Both the position numbers and the translations under genes were made by a program. Of a DNA stretch of 64,000 bases, positions 45,994 to 55,207 are shown piece after piece (the first letter of the stretch is position 1; each line of letters starts with the position of its first letter). The notes under the pieces were generated by a model. It had not been told where the DNA came from and did no database searches. It saw nothing but the letters and a program-made list of their open reading frames with translations. Origin of the DNA: CAXXHQ01 sp963665265 (GTDB lineage: Bacteria; Planctomycetota; Planctomycetia; Pirellulales; Thermoguttaceae); assembly GCA_963665265.2 (NCBI GenBank), contig CAXXHQ010000001.1:124001-188000 (forward strand), given 5' to 3'.

Positions 45994-47541
45994 ATGAACG
46001 CGTCGTATCGATTCGCCGCTTTGCTCTTCGCAGGAACGATCTTCCTGTCGGGTTGCGTCGTTTCAAAAACGCGGACGGTTTCCGCAAACGGTTCCGACCC
46101 GTTCCTCTACTACGACACCGCTCGAATCGACGCGCCGAAGACCGCCGGCCCGATCAGTCCCTCCCCCGCCGTCAATCCGCTCCCGCCGACCGTTCCCGCG
46201 CCGACGAATCCCGTTCAACAAGTTCCCGCCACGGCCGCCGTCTCGCGGCCGATCTCCGTCGCTTACCAAGTCCCCGCCGACGCGCCGACGCTTCCCGCCG
46301 ATGCGCCTTCGAACGCCGTTCAACCGCCGACCGAATATTCCCAAACGCCCGTCGTCGATCCCGACGATCCGTTTCTCGGTCAAACGACGCTAGACATGCA
46401 ACGCTTGATCTACGAAGTGCAGTCGCGCAATCCATCCATACACGCTCTCACCGCCGCATGGCGAGCCGCATCTGCCCGCTACCCCCAAGCCATCGCGCTC
46501 GACGATCCCATGTTCAGCTACATGCAAGGCGTCTCGGGCCGCGTGACCGATGGCGGGTGGATGGTCGAGGCCTCGCAAAAGCTCTCCTGGTTCGGCAAAC
46601 GTCAATTACGCGGCGACGTCGCCGCCGCCGAAGCCAACGCCGCTTGCCACGACGTCGAAACGCAACGCCTGCAACTGGCCGAAGCGTCGGCCAACGCCTA
46701 TCTCGACTACTTCCTCGTCTATCGACTCCGCGACCTGAACGCCGCCGACGTCGAACTCATGCAAGAATTCCGCCGTATCGCCAAAACCCGCTACGAAGCC
46801 AACCAAGCGACGCAACAAGACGTCTTGCAAGCGAACGTCGATCTAGCCGATTTACAAACGCGGCGAGCCGAGCTGCTCCGTATGGAACGGGTCGCCGTCG
46901 CTCGATTGAATGCTCTCTTACATCGAGAAATCGACCGCCCGCTGCCGCCGCCGGGCGCCTCGCTCGAACCGCTCGGCGATCTTCCGCCGCTCGCTTCGCT
47001 CCGCGACTCGACGCTGCGACGTCGTCCCGATTTGGCCTCGATGGCCGCCAAAATCGACGCCGGACAATCGAACGTCAATCTCGCTTATAAAAATTTCTAT
47101 CCCGACTTTGAAGTCGCGACGAAATACGACGCCTTCATGATGGAAGAAATGCGGCCGCAAGTCGGTCTGAACGTCAACGTGCCGATCGGCCAAGAGAAAC
47201 GCCGCGCGGCCTTGCGCGAAGCCTCGGCCGAACTGCAAAAACGCCGGGCCGAATACTGCGCGGCCGTCGACGCTGCCAACTTCGAATTGGCCGACGCCTA
47301 CGCCAAACTGCAAGAGAGCCGCGAAGCGCTCCGCCTCTACGAAGAGAATATCCTTCCCGCCGCCGAGGAAAACGCCCAAGCCGCCCGCGCCAACTACGCC
47401 GCCGGCAAGATCGACTTCTTACGCTTAATCTCAGCCCAACGCCAACTCTACGACGTTCGTGAAAAATACGAGACGGCGCGAACCGACTCCCTCCGCCGCT
47501 TGGCCGAACTCCGCCGCGTCACTGGCGGCTACGATCTCTAA
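45994..47541 (+). CDS. TolC/CusC-type outer-membrane efflux lipoprotein
   Basis: 515 residues from ATG 45994, where a lipoprotein signal begins (LLFAGTIFLSGC, lipobox Cys near residue 19). The frame is open further upstream, but that part is repeat-derived. A Pro/Ala/Val-rich linker of about 120 residues comes next. Two outer-membrane-efflux repeats of the TolC fold follow, with long helices such as ASANAYLDYFLVYRLRDLNAADVELMQEF and GKIDFLRLISAQRQLYDVREKYETARTDSLRRLAELRRVTG. The latter is the classic end of the family. TolC proteins form trimeric channels through the outer membrane; pairing with the CusA-type pump upstream is inferred from position. No adaptor gene (CusB-like) is found between or beside the two. 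Confidence 0.88.
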   Translation: MNASYRFAALLFAGTIFLSGCVVSKTRTVSANGSDPFLYYDTARIDAPKTAGPISPSPAVNPLPPTVPAPTNPVQQVPATAAVSRPISVAYQVPADAPTLPADAPSNAVQPPTEYSQTPVVDPDDPFLGQTTLDMQRLIYEVQSRNPSIHALTAAWRAASARYPQAIALDDPMFSYMQGVSGRVTDGGWMVEASQKLSWFGKRQLRGDVAAAEANAACHDVETQRLQLAEASANAYLDYFLVYRLRDLNAADVELMQEFRRIAKTRYEANQATQQDVLQANVDLADLQTRRAELLRMERVAVARLNALLHREIDRPLPPPGASLEPLGDLPPLASLRDSTLRRRPDLASMAAKIDAGQSNVNLAYKNFYPDFEVATKYDAFMMEEMRPQVGLNVNVPIGQEKRRAALREASAELQKRRAEYCAAVDAANFELADAYAKLQESREALRLYEENILPAAEENAQAARANYAAGKIDFLRLISAQRQLYDVREKYETARTDSLRRLAELRRVTGGYDL

Positions 47542-47561
47542 CCGCCGGCATCATCTGTAGA

Positions 47562-47611
47562 CGGGTAGCCCAGGTTCTCGAACCTGGGCCGCGAAGCGGC
47601 AAGAGGCTTTT
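47562..47611. repeat. 50-bp repeat, copy 1
   Basis: CGGGTAGCCCAGGTT with inverted AACCTGGGC, then GCCGCGAAGCGGC and AAGAGGCTTTT. It matches 49656-49705 with two differences. It lies directly before the WD40 gene and contains two small hairpins. Confidence 0.85.
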
Positions 47612-47685
47612 CGAGTAAACTCCCGACGAATAGAATATCGGTATCATCAAACAATGCACCGCGTCCATTTCTATGGAGAGATCGC

Positions 47686-49497
47686 ATGTTCGTCGCCCTT
47701 CTACTCGAAGCGCATGCCGCATGCGTCGTTAAAAAAGCGCCTCGGTGGCTACTGGCATGGTTCGCCGTATTTGTTACGGCCCTCGTCGCTCCATGTAGCG
47801 CTCATAATAAGAGTGAGTCCGGCGTGCTGGGAACGCATGACGACGCCGTATCCTGCGTAACCTTTAGTTCTGACGGGAGGCGCTTAGCTTCCTGCAGTTG
47901 GGATAAGACTATCAAAATCTGGGATATCCCGACGCGAACGTGCCTAGCGACTTTAAAAGGACATACCGACCGCGTTACCTCCGTCGCCTTTACTCCCGAC
48001 GGTAAGATGTTGGCGTCGGGAAGCGCCGATAAAACGATCCGATTGTGGGACGCGGAAAGCGGTAAGTGCGTGCGGTCCCTTGAAGGTCACGCCGACTGCG
48101 TCAATTCGCTCGCCTTTAGTCCGGATGGAAAGACTCTCGCCTCAGCAAGCGACGACAAGACCGTCCGACTCTGGCTAATGGCGAATCAAACGCCCCTCAA
48201 AATATTAATTGGCCATACTGATTCCGTATATCGCGTACTTTTTGAGCCAACCGGCGGAAAATTAGCTTCGATAAGCCGCAATGGCGAATTGAAGATTTGG
48301 AATGTTTCCGACGGCAGAAATACCGCGACGTTCTACGACGCTAAAGAACCGGTCTTTTGTGCGGCGTTGAGCCGGGACGGCAAGCTGTTGGCGGCAGGAA
48401 GCGGAGATGACTCGCTAAAAATTCGCGATTTTGTGACAGGTCGAAATTTTTTTACGCTCGAAGGAAATACAGGCGACGCGTTCGCGCTAGTCTTCACCGC
48501 CGACGGCAAGACGCTCTACTCGGGAAGCAGCGATCATACGATCAGGATATGGGACGTGCCTGCTCGCAAAAATAGCGGAGCGATCAAAGGCCACTCCGCA
48601 GACGTTTATTCGCTAGCCCTTTCCCCTGACGACAAAATCTTAGCGTCGGGAAGCCGGGACAAAACGGTTAAGCTGTGGGATATGAGCGCAGCAGGCTTGA
48701 ACGAACGAGAAGCTCCGCAGGATACGATGCAAAAACGCCCTAAGAAGACTAAGTTCGATGCAGCCTTCACCGCAAAAATCAGCAGGATTGACATGATCGA
48801 CGATCGCGACGTGAACGCGATCCCTATCGAGATCGTTCCGATGTGGTTGGTGGCCGCGGACATTCTATCGATTGAAAAAGCGGTCAAACCCTTCGACGAA
48901 AAGAAGAGCGTTGTTCTTGCAATACATAGCCCTAGTCGGTTATTTCAAGCCTCCGCCGACGAAATTCCGGGCCGAAAGTACGCGTTCAAAGTCTTCGGCT
49001 TTACGGAAAACGACACGACGACATATTACGCTGCAACGGCATCAGAAATCAAACCAACTAACGAGGAAAACAGAAAGCTGGACGCAAGCGGCGAAAAAAC
49101 TCGAATCGCGATGATCGAAGAACCAATCCAGCTTCTCTCTAGGGACGACCTGCCGAAACTCGTCGGAAAACGAGTGGTGTGCGAAGGGATTGTTGCGGAA
49201 ACCAAGGCTCATCTGTTCATTACTATTAACCCCGCTTTCGCTGTCGATCTTTCGCCGGAAATGCAGAACGTTGCGGTGGGCAAACACGCCAAGGTTGTCG
49301 GCACGCTTTCCCATGAGTTAATTCACTCGCTTCCGCGTCCTACTCCAGGTCAACCTCAAGTCCAGACTGATCGGTACAGAGAGACGCCTCAGCAGTGGGA
49401 CCGTTACTATTTGACCGATGCAAAAACAATTAAACCGCAAAATGACGAAACAGGCCTAAAAAACAACAATGCCGAAGGAAAGCAAATAGTCCCGTAG
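47686..49497 (+). CDS. exported WD40-repeat protein with unknown C-terminal domain
   Basis: 603 residues from ATG 47686 (GGAGAG upstream). A hydrophobic segment at about 22-40 acts as signal peptide or anchor. Residues about 45-345 hold seven canonical WD40 blades (for example DKTIRLWDAESG, DKTVKLWDMS), enough for a closed seven-bladed propeller. Blades 4-6 are more degenerate, with ELKIWN and SLKIRD ends. The last 240 residues have no WD signature; short motifs include IEIVPMWLVAADILSIEK and a strand-rich KYAFKVFGFTEND segment, and I do not recognise the domain. The family usually mediates protein-protein contacts. The gene is bracketed by two copies of a 50-bp repeat and is unlike its neighbours in function. 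Confidence 0.82.
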   Translation: MFVALLLEAHAACVVKKAPRWLLAWFAVFVTALVAPCSAHNKSESGVLGTHDDAVSCVTFSSDGRRLASCSWDKTIKIWDIPTRTCLATLKGHTDRVTSVAFTPDGKMLASGSADKTIRLWDAESGKCVRSLEGHADCVNSLAFSPDGKTLASASDDKTVRLWLMANQTPLKILIGHTDSVYRVLFEPTGGKLASISRNGELKIWNVSDGRNTATFYDAKEPVFCAALSRDGKLLAAGSGDDSLKIRDFVTGRNFFTLEGNTGDAFALVFTADGKTLYSGSSDHTIRIWDVPARKNSGAIKGHSADVYSLALSPDDKILASGSRDKTVKLWDMSAAGLNEREAPQDTMQKRPKKTKFDAAFTAKISRIDMIDDRDVNAIPIEIVPMWLVAADILSIEKAVKPFDEKKSVVLAIHSPSRLFQASADEIPGRKYAFKVFGFTENDTTTYYAATASEIKPTNEENRKLDASGEKTRIAMIEEPIQLLSRDDLPKLVGKRVVCEGIVAETKAHLFITINPAFAVDLSPEMQNVAVGKHAKVVGTLSHELIHSLPRPTPGQPQVQTDRYRETPQQWDRYYLTDAKTIKPQNDETGLKNNNAEGKQIVP

Positions 49498-49655
49498 GTC
49501 TGGCGCTCCATGCCTGACAATAAAACGCTCGTCGCCCGATGCGGCGACAATTAGCGAAAATTAGCGTCGATTAGCGTTCCGCATGTGGCCGAATATATCC
49601 GACGGTCCGTCGCGCGCTTCGAGCGCCGGGCATCGACGTTGCATTACGCTCCCGG

Positions 49656-49705
49656 CGGGTAGCCCAGGTTCTTGAACCTGGGCCGCTAAGCGGCAAGAGG
49701 CTTTT
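49656..49705. repeat. 50-bp repeat, copy 2
   Basis: Partner of 47562-47611 in the same orientation, on the other side of the WD40 gene. Confidence 0.85.
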
Positions 49706-49906
49706 GGTAAGAAGTTGTGTACCACGCTTAAATGTCAGTTTTGTAGGGTGGGACATCGTCCCACCAAGTCCGTAGGGTGCGTGCTTGCACGCACCATTTG
49801 TTTTGCCGCAATGCCGAAGGCATGCGCGTTCGAAATGAAGATCGAGCTCCCTATCTGTCCCCGCGCCCCACCTCGCCGCTCCGCGGTAAATTCTTCGCTC
49901 CGTTCC

Positions 49907-49942
49907 ATATAAAAGGCGAGAGCAATTTAATTGCTCCCGCCT
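49907..49942 (-). terminator. Rho-independent terminator of the PEP-CTERM gene
   Basis: Minus strand: AGGCGGGAGCAATT, short loop, AATTGCTCTCGCCT, then TTTATATGG. The stem is near-perfect, 33 bases past the stop. Confidence 0.8.
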
Positions 49943-49975
49943 CGATTCATGCTTACTCGAAAATCGCTCAGACAG

Positions 49976-50944
49976 CTATTTCACTCGGCGTCGTGAGCAG
50001 TACGCCCCCAAGGCAATCGCGCCGCCGAACAACAGCGCAAAGGTCGCAGGCTCGGGCACGGCCGCCGTGAAAGTCGCGTCGTAAGTCACGCCGCCTACGG
50101 TCACGGTCATATCCTTGATGAGTTTACCAGCTTGCCCTTGAGCGCGCTCCGCGGCGCCGCCGATTTCTCCATTGCCGTCGCCGTTCATGCCCCCGACCGT
50201 GTCGCCCCAGAACAATACGATTCCGCTTTGGCTGAGGACGGAAGCGCCCAGCGAGTTGAGTTCGTTCGGAACGCCCGCCGCCGTCGTATCGGCGTCATAG
50301 AATCCGGCAAGAGTCCAACTCTTGATGCTCGACCACATCGGTCGGTCCGTTGTGCCCGTGTAATAAGTAATCGCGGATGCATTGCCAATATAGTTATTGA
50401 TCTTTCCGTTATGGCTGTCGTCCGTCAAGCCGGCGCAATCCAACGTTAGATGATACCATCCGGTTTCTCCGGCAATAGCCGCAGTCGTGTACGGGGTGCC
50501 GCCTTGCGACACTTGCCAGTTGGCGTAATTCCCATTGCCGTCAGTAAGCTTGACGCTGATGCCCGGAGCCGCCATCGTATAGCCTGTGTTGGGATCGGCG
50601 CCGGCGTAGAAGTCGAACTCAAGTTTAACGCCGCTGAGCGCCTGTCCGTAACCGGCGTTGGTGACGGCGTAGGTTTTCATACCGTCTCGAACGGCCGTGT
50701 GCGTTCCGGACGAATTCGTGTAAGTGTAAGTCAGGGCGTTGCCGACGGAATCAGTCCATGCATAAGCGGTGTCCGGTTGCGGTTGGAAATAGAGTTGACT
50801 GCCGCCGTTCTGAATATTGTAGGCATGCTCGCCCAATACCGTCGCGACATAGGCAGTGACCGCTTCGGCGTTCGCCGTCGCGGATAGCCCCAACATAACA
50901 ATCATCGTCAACGCACGAGCCGTTATTGTAATAGCATTTTTCAT
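49976..50944 (-). CDS. PEP-CTERM sorting-domain protein of unknown function
   Basis: 322 residues from ATG 50944, chosen because GAGAGGA lies 9 bases upstream and a signal peptide begins there (MIVMLGLSATANAEA). The mature part is a beta-rich exported domain, with aromatic and Asp/Gly/Asn-rich strands such as LKFDFYAGAD-like and GISVKLTDGNG. It resembles the concanavalin-like modules often found with PEP-CTERM tails, but is not assigned. The C-terminus is canonical: VPEP, a hydrophobic stretch, then SRRRVK. Exosortase-dependent sorting is inferred from the tail; no exosortase is in the window. A terminator follows the gene. Confidence 0.85.
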   Translation of the reverse strand: MKNAITITARALTMIVMLGLSATANAEAVTAYVATVLGEHAYNIQNGGSQLYFQPQPDTAYAWTDSVGNALTYTYTNSSGTHTAVRDGMKTYAVTNAGYGQALSGVKLEFDFYAGADPNTGYTMAAPGISVKLTDGNGNYANWQVSQGGTPYTTAAIAGETGWYHLTLDCAGLTDDSHNGKINNYIGNASAITYYTGTTDRPMWSSIKSWTLAGFYDADTTAAGVPNELNSLGASVLSQSGIVLFWGDTVGGMNGDGNGEIGGAAERAQGQAGKLIKDMTVTVGGVTYDATFTAAVPEPATFALLFGGAIALGAYCSRRRVK

Positions 50945-51737
50945 GAATGCAGATCCTCTCAAAATAAATTATGAAGTGCAGACAAATCAGGAAGGTCTGT
51001 TTTGACCGATTTTCCATGACTGAACGTGCATGCCGAATCGACATGCCCAAATAAATAACGAACGCCGTCGGATAACTGGACGACTTAGTGACGCCGATGT
51101 AGCCAACGAAACTTATTCATTCGCAAACAGGGGCTACAGGTTGAAGCCGCTTGACATCTTCGGCGAGGTATTTGCGGCGAGAATATCCATCCAACGCGAA
51201 AAGCGTGCCGCGAAACCGGGAGATTGGGGAGCTACAAAGAATCCGACGTTGCAAACGAACGCCAGAGGACGCTCCAAACTATCGCTGCCTCACATGCGAA
51301 AAGAACCTGAAAGACAAATCCCTAAGCCCACCCTCCTATTAAACAATATAATTGGTGAAAAATCAACCCCTCCCCTCCCATGAGCATTAGTTATTACAGA
51401 ATGGCGGATGATATTGTGCAAAAATTAAACTGATCGGTGTGGCGTTCAGTGCGTTCTTTTCTCTGATCTTAGCGTAATTAGAGCGCTACGGCGCCGACGA
51501 GCGCAAGCAAGCCTCCCCGCAAATCCAGCATTCATTCCGGATGCGGAAAAGAACGCGGTTTACCCGAGCAAGAGCGAGAAGCAGGGCGCAGGCAACCATG
51601 CCAATCGGAGCACGCAGCGTGCCCTACAGATTCGAGGAGACAGGCAGGGATGCCCGCCAAGCCCTGAAGTCAAAACGATGTCGTCATGCACGCAATTGCA
51701 TGACCTACCGGCAACTCCGATGCCATACGCCCCAATC
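50945..51737. other. intergenic region with REP-like repeats
   Basis: 793 bases without a supported gene. It holds GCACGCAGCGTGCCCTAC (51610-51627) and GACAGGCAGGGATGCCCGCC (51639-51658), relatives of the repeats at 45.9 and 49.8 kb. Open frames here are short, basic and unlike proteins. Confidence 0.55.
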
Positions 51738-52808
51738 TTATTTCGTTCCCGGGTTCCACGGCCAATACGTAGTCTTCGATCGACCGAAGCGAACTTCCAG
51801 AGCGCCGGTCATCGACAAATTGTTTTGCGTTTGGATCATGCCGGCGCCGGCGAAGGCGATGTTATCCGTTAGCTCCGCTCGAAAGATCAGCCACTCGCTC
51901 ATGCGATACTTGAATCCCACGCCGACCGGCATGCCGACCATGACGTGATTGTGCGTAACGCCGACGGCGTCTTGAAACTTAATGCGATCGGTTCCCAACC
52001 CGAAGAGCAAGTACGGACGAAACGCCGCGTCGCCCCAAGGGTAATAGAGCATGTCGATATCGAAAAGGAAATGATCGGAACTACGCGAGCCGGTATAAGT
52101 GTATCCCGCTCCCGCCGCGGTGATCGAAGCCGGTTCGTCCACGATCGGAATGTCGGCCGAGGCCAGACGACCTTCCAATCCCCAATCGTCGGCGAAATCG
52201 TAGCCGAAGCGAACGCCGGCCAAATAGCCGGTCTGCTGGCTCGTCCACTGATCGATTAGCGACGTTCCGACGATCGGGCCGTAGAAGAGGCTCACGCTGT
52301 ACGGTCGAGTCGTCCATGGCTCGCGCTGCGCGATTCTTTGAAGCCGATCCTCGTCGCTCAGGCCAGGATGAAAAATATGATCCATCAAACGCCGACCGGA
52401 CGACAAACATTTTCCGCACATGCCGAGAAAAGGATGATCCACCTCGCACCCGCATTCCGGACAACTCGGCTGCCGCGCGGGATCGCCTTGCTCGGAAAGT
52501 TGTTGATAATTCTTCGCCGGCGCCGTCTGCGAAAACGCGATGTCGCCGGAATTGTTTTTTACGCTAGACGCGGAGGAGAGAAGCGGCGCCTCGTGCGAAA
52601 GAGGCTGCACCGTTTGCTGCCCCGTGGAATAATCGATCGTCCTCCGCATCCGAGGCGAAGCGTCGGGAACGACCGATTGAACCGAAGGAAAAATGAGCGA
52701 GTCGTCGTCCGCCCTAACCGGCTCTAAAGAAAATAACGCGGCTGCCGCGATCGCCGTGAGGCAGATTCGCAAGAATCGCGAAACGAATGGCGATCCTTCG
52801 CTGGGCAT
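51738..52808 (-). CDS. outer-membrane beta-barrel protein with a cysteine-rich N-terminal segment
   Basis: 356 residues. A signal peptide (LTAIAAAALFSLEPVRA) precedes about 90 residues of Ser/Gln-rich sequence. Next comes a Cys cluster, CPECGCEVDHPFLGMCGKC at about residue 115, with two CxxC pairs reminiscent of a zinc ribbon. From about residue 165 the protein reads as alternating hydrophobic strands of an eight-stranded OmpA/OmpW-like barrel: YSVSLFYGPIVGTS, GVRFGYDFADDWGLEGR, FLFDIDMLYYPWG, YLLFGLGTDRIKF, FRAELTDNIAF, ending in LEVRFGRSKTTYWPWN. Function is unknown; a structural or small-molecule role is usual. ATG 52808 is the first Met with a signal peptide. The pilus locus starts divergently 372 bases away. 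Confidence 0.72.
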   Translation of the reverse strand: MPSEGSPFVSRFLRICLTAIAAAALFSLEPVRADDDSLIFPSVQSVVPDASPRMRRTIDYSTGQQTVQPLSHEAPLLSSASSVKNNSGDIAFSQTAPAKNYQQLSEQGDPARQPSCPECGCEVDHPFLGMCGKCLSSGRRLMDHIFHPGLSDEDRLQRIAQREPWTTRPYSVSLFYGPIVGTSLIDQWTSQQTGYLAGVRFGYDFADDWGLEGRLASADIPIVDEPASITAAGAGYTYTGSRSSDHFLFDIDMLYYPWGDAAFRPYLLFGLGTDRIKFQDAVGVTHNHVMVGMPVGVGFKYRMSEWLIFRAELTDNIAFAGAGMIQTQNNLSMTGALEVRFGRSKTTYWPWNPGTK

Positions 52809-53180
52809 TATTCAAAAGTCCCTTTTCAGAAAAGGCGTATATATTGTCCGGTTTGCGCAGGGCGGGATTATCGTCCGGGTTCGCAACGCTGTCAATGCGG
52901 ATATTCCGCTTCGGAAACAGAGTGTTTTTCCACATCCTCAAGCAAGCAAAAATGCCAAAAAACGATCCCGAAACCCAGGCGGTTCATGGCGTTTATGGGG
53001 TAGACTTACAATTGGTTTCAAAGAGTTGACAGGGATAGAGCGCCCCATTAACCTGGAAAATGTAGCAATTCGCGCCGCTCTGCGCGAACGGCACAGTTTG
53101 GCGGGACTTTCCCGCCGACCAGTTTCCTCGCCTCTCAACCGCTAGCATCACACTCGCCTCACCGCGACGGGAGTTCCCGC
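52809..53180. other. divergent spacer before the pilus/T2SS locus
   Basis: 372 bases between the beta-barrel gene and the first pilus ATPase. A sigma-70-like promoter candidate is seen (53026-53054). No gene is recognised in the rest. Confidence 0.5.
53026..53054 (+). promoter_or_regulatory. candidate promoter of the pilus/T2SS locus
   Basis: TTGACA, a 17-base spacer and TAACCT, about 127 bases before the first ATPase gene. The -35 is perfect and the -10 weak. Confidence 0.35.
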
Positions 53181-54899
53181 ATGGCCGCGAAACGCAAAGG
53201 CAATTTTCTCGAAATCCTTGTCCGAAAAAGGGTTATAAGCGTCGATCAGCTTGCCGAAGCCCAACAGCTCGCCCAGGCGACCAACGCAAAAATTCCCGAC
53301 GCCCTCGTTCGACTTGGATACGCCAGCGGCGAAGACATCAGCCGGGCGATGGCCGAGGAGCACGGTCTCGACTATATCAATCTGAGCGAAGTCGTTATCC
53401 CCCCCTCGGTCGTAGAGCTCGTTCCCGAATCGGTTGCCCGCGAAAACTCGGTCATGCCGCTATCCGAGGGGGACGGCACGCTAACGGTCGTGGTCGCCGA
53501 CCCCGACGACTACGAAACGATTGAAAAACTGCGATTTATTTTGAATCGCCCCATCGAGACGGCCCTTTCTTCCCGCGACGCCATCCAAGAGGCGATCAAC
53601 CGCCACTACGGCCAAACCGTCGGCGAAAGCGCCGACTCGATGCTGCAGGAGTTTACCGACACGGCCATCGATTTCACGGAAACCGTGGACGATTCGATGA
53701 CCGGCAGCGCCGGGGAGAACGCCGACGAAAACAGCGCTCCGATCGTTCGATTAGTCCAATTGATGATCGGCGAAGCGGTTCAACTTCGGGCGTCGGATAT
53801 CCACGTCGAACCGTTCGAAGACCGAATCCGAATTCGGTACCGAATCGACGGCGTTCTGGTGGAGCGTGACAGCCCCCCCCGCCGGTTGCTGGGCGCATTG
53901 ATGTCGCGCCTGAAAATTTTGTCAAAACTCGACATCGCCGAGCGCCGGCGAACGCAAGACGGACGCATCAAGATCACCGTCGGCGACAAAGAGCTCGACC
54001 TTCGCGTGAGCGTTATTCCGACGAACCACGGTCAATCGGTGGTTATGCGTATTTTGGATAAGGCGAACATCCGTATCGGTTTGAAGCAGTTGGGCTTCGG
54101 GGAAGAAGATTTCCGAAAGGTCAAAAACATCATAGCCCGACCAAACGGCATATTCCTCGTAACCGGTCCGACCGGCTCGGGCAAAACAACATCGCTCTAT
54201 GCAATGTTGAACGAATTGAACACCCCCGACCGCAAGATTATCACCGCCGAGGACCCCGTTGAATACTACCTGAACGGTATTAATCAGGTTGAGATCAAAC
54301 ACAACATCGGGCTAGATTTTGCGCGGGTAATTCGCGCGATGTTGCGTCAGGCGCCAAATGTAATTTTGGTTGGTGAGATGCGAGATTCCGAAACGGCCCA
54401 AATGGGCATTCAAGCATCTCTAACTGGACACTTAGTTTTCAGTACACTACACACGAACGATGCGCCCGGTGCCGTATCACGTTTAATTGACATGGGAGTT
54501 GCCCCCTATCTGGTGGCAAGCTCTGTTGTGGCAATCATGGCACAGCGTCTCGTGCGCACTATTTGCCCGAAGTGTAAGGCTCCGCACACCTACCCGGAAT
54601 CGGAATTAGAGGCGGCTGGCATCACGAAGGAGATGGCGGCCAAGGCGACGTTCATGAAGGGACGTGGCTGTTCAAACTGTCAAAATTCCGGGTATCGAGG
54701 CCGCCTGGGCATTTACGAACTGATGATGATGTCTACCCGGGTTCGCGAACTGACTTTCGATGGATCCCCCACTGAGGTTATACGCGAGCAGGCCATCTCC
54801 GAGGGGATGAAGACCCTTTATTGGGACGGCATCGACAAGATTTGTCGCGGGATCACGACCATCGAGGAAGTCGCTTCCGTCGCAAAGAAGGACTACTAA
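53181..54899 (+). CDS. PilB/GspE-type assembly ATPase (first)
   Basis: 572 residues of the secretion/pilus extension ATPase family, which powers assembly of pilins or pseudopilins from the inner membrane. It has an N-terminal GspE_N-type domain (about 1-160), the Walker A motif VTGPTGSGKTTS (near residue 330), an Asp box (AEDPVEYYLNG), the His box (STLHTNDAPGAVSRL), and a four-Cys zinc site (CPKC about 25 residues before CSNC). The zinc site is typical of PilB/GspE and absent from PilT. A GGGAG lies before ATG 53181. PilT follows after 308 bases. Codon choice shifts about two-thirds of the way in (more GTT, GGT and TTA), possibly a recombination scar. Confidence 0.92.
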   Translation: MAAKRKGNFLEILVRKRVISVDQLAEAQQLAQATNAKIPDALVRLGYASGEDISRAMAEEHGLDYINLSEVVIPPSVVELVPESVARENSVMPLSEGDGTLTVVVADPDDYETIEKLRFILNRPIETALSSRDAIQEAINRHYGQTVGESADSMLQEFTDTAIDFTETVDDSMTGSAGENADENSAPIVRLVQLMIGEAVQLRASDIHVEPFEDRIRIRYRIDGVLVERDSPPRRLLGALMSRLKILSKLDIAERRRTQDGRIKITVGDKELDLRVSVIPTNHGQSVVMRILDKANIRIGLKQLGFGEEDFRKVKNIIARPNGIFLVTGPTGSGKTTSLYAMLNELNTPDRKIITAEDPVEYYLNGINQVEIKHNIGLDFARVIRAMLRQAPNVILVGEMRDSETAQMGIQASLTGHLVFSTLHTNDAPGAVSRLIDMGVAPYLVASSVVAIMAQRLVRTICPKCKAPHTYPESELEAAGITKEMAAKATFMKGRGCSNCQNSGYRGRLGIYELMMMSTRVRELTFDGSPTEVIREQAISEGMKTLYWDGIDKICRGITTIEEVASVAKKDY

Positions 54900-55207
54900 A
54901 CGATAGCGACTGCGGCTCTTTCAAGGAAATTCGCGTTTTTCTTGGCGTTTTTTCCGCAGGCGCGAATAATCTGGTTAGACCGACGGCGCTAGCGCAGTCA
55001 ACGGCGCCACGATCAAGGCCGTCAAATACCCCGTTTTTTTCTTCAAAAACCGCGTATTCCTGAACACAATAAAACAATGGCGATAGTCGGCAATTTAGAC
55101 CGCCGCAGACGCCTAATTTACTGCATGCAAAAACGTTCGACCGCCCGATCGACGGCGAAGTCGGCTTGCGACGTAACCTATTGAACGAACGAGTGATAGA
55201 GAAGAGT
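54900..55207. other. spacer before pilT
   Basis: 308 bases with no recognisable gene, terminator or strong promoter. The frame open from 55166 begins with TTG and has no similarity before the ATG at 55208. Confidence 0.45.

Larger units (their letters stand above)
49498..49975. other. spacer with several dispersed repeats
   Basis: 478 bases between the WD40 gene and the convergent PEP-CTERM gene. It has short ATTAGCG repeats (about 49550-49575), the 50-bp repeat, GTAGGGTGGGACATCGTCCCACC (49743-49765) and GTAGGGTGCGTGCTTGCACGCACC (49772-49795). The second type recurs at 59559. No gene is recognised. Confidence 0.65.

Noticed and set aside
50945..51737. Short frames between the PEP-CTERM and beta-barrel genes
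   Set aside because: Low-complexity basic sequence over REP repeats, with no protein-like pattern.
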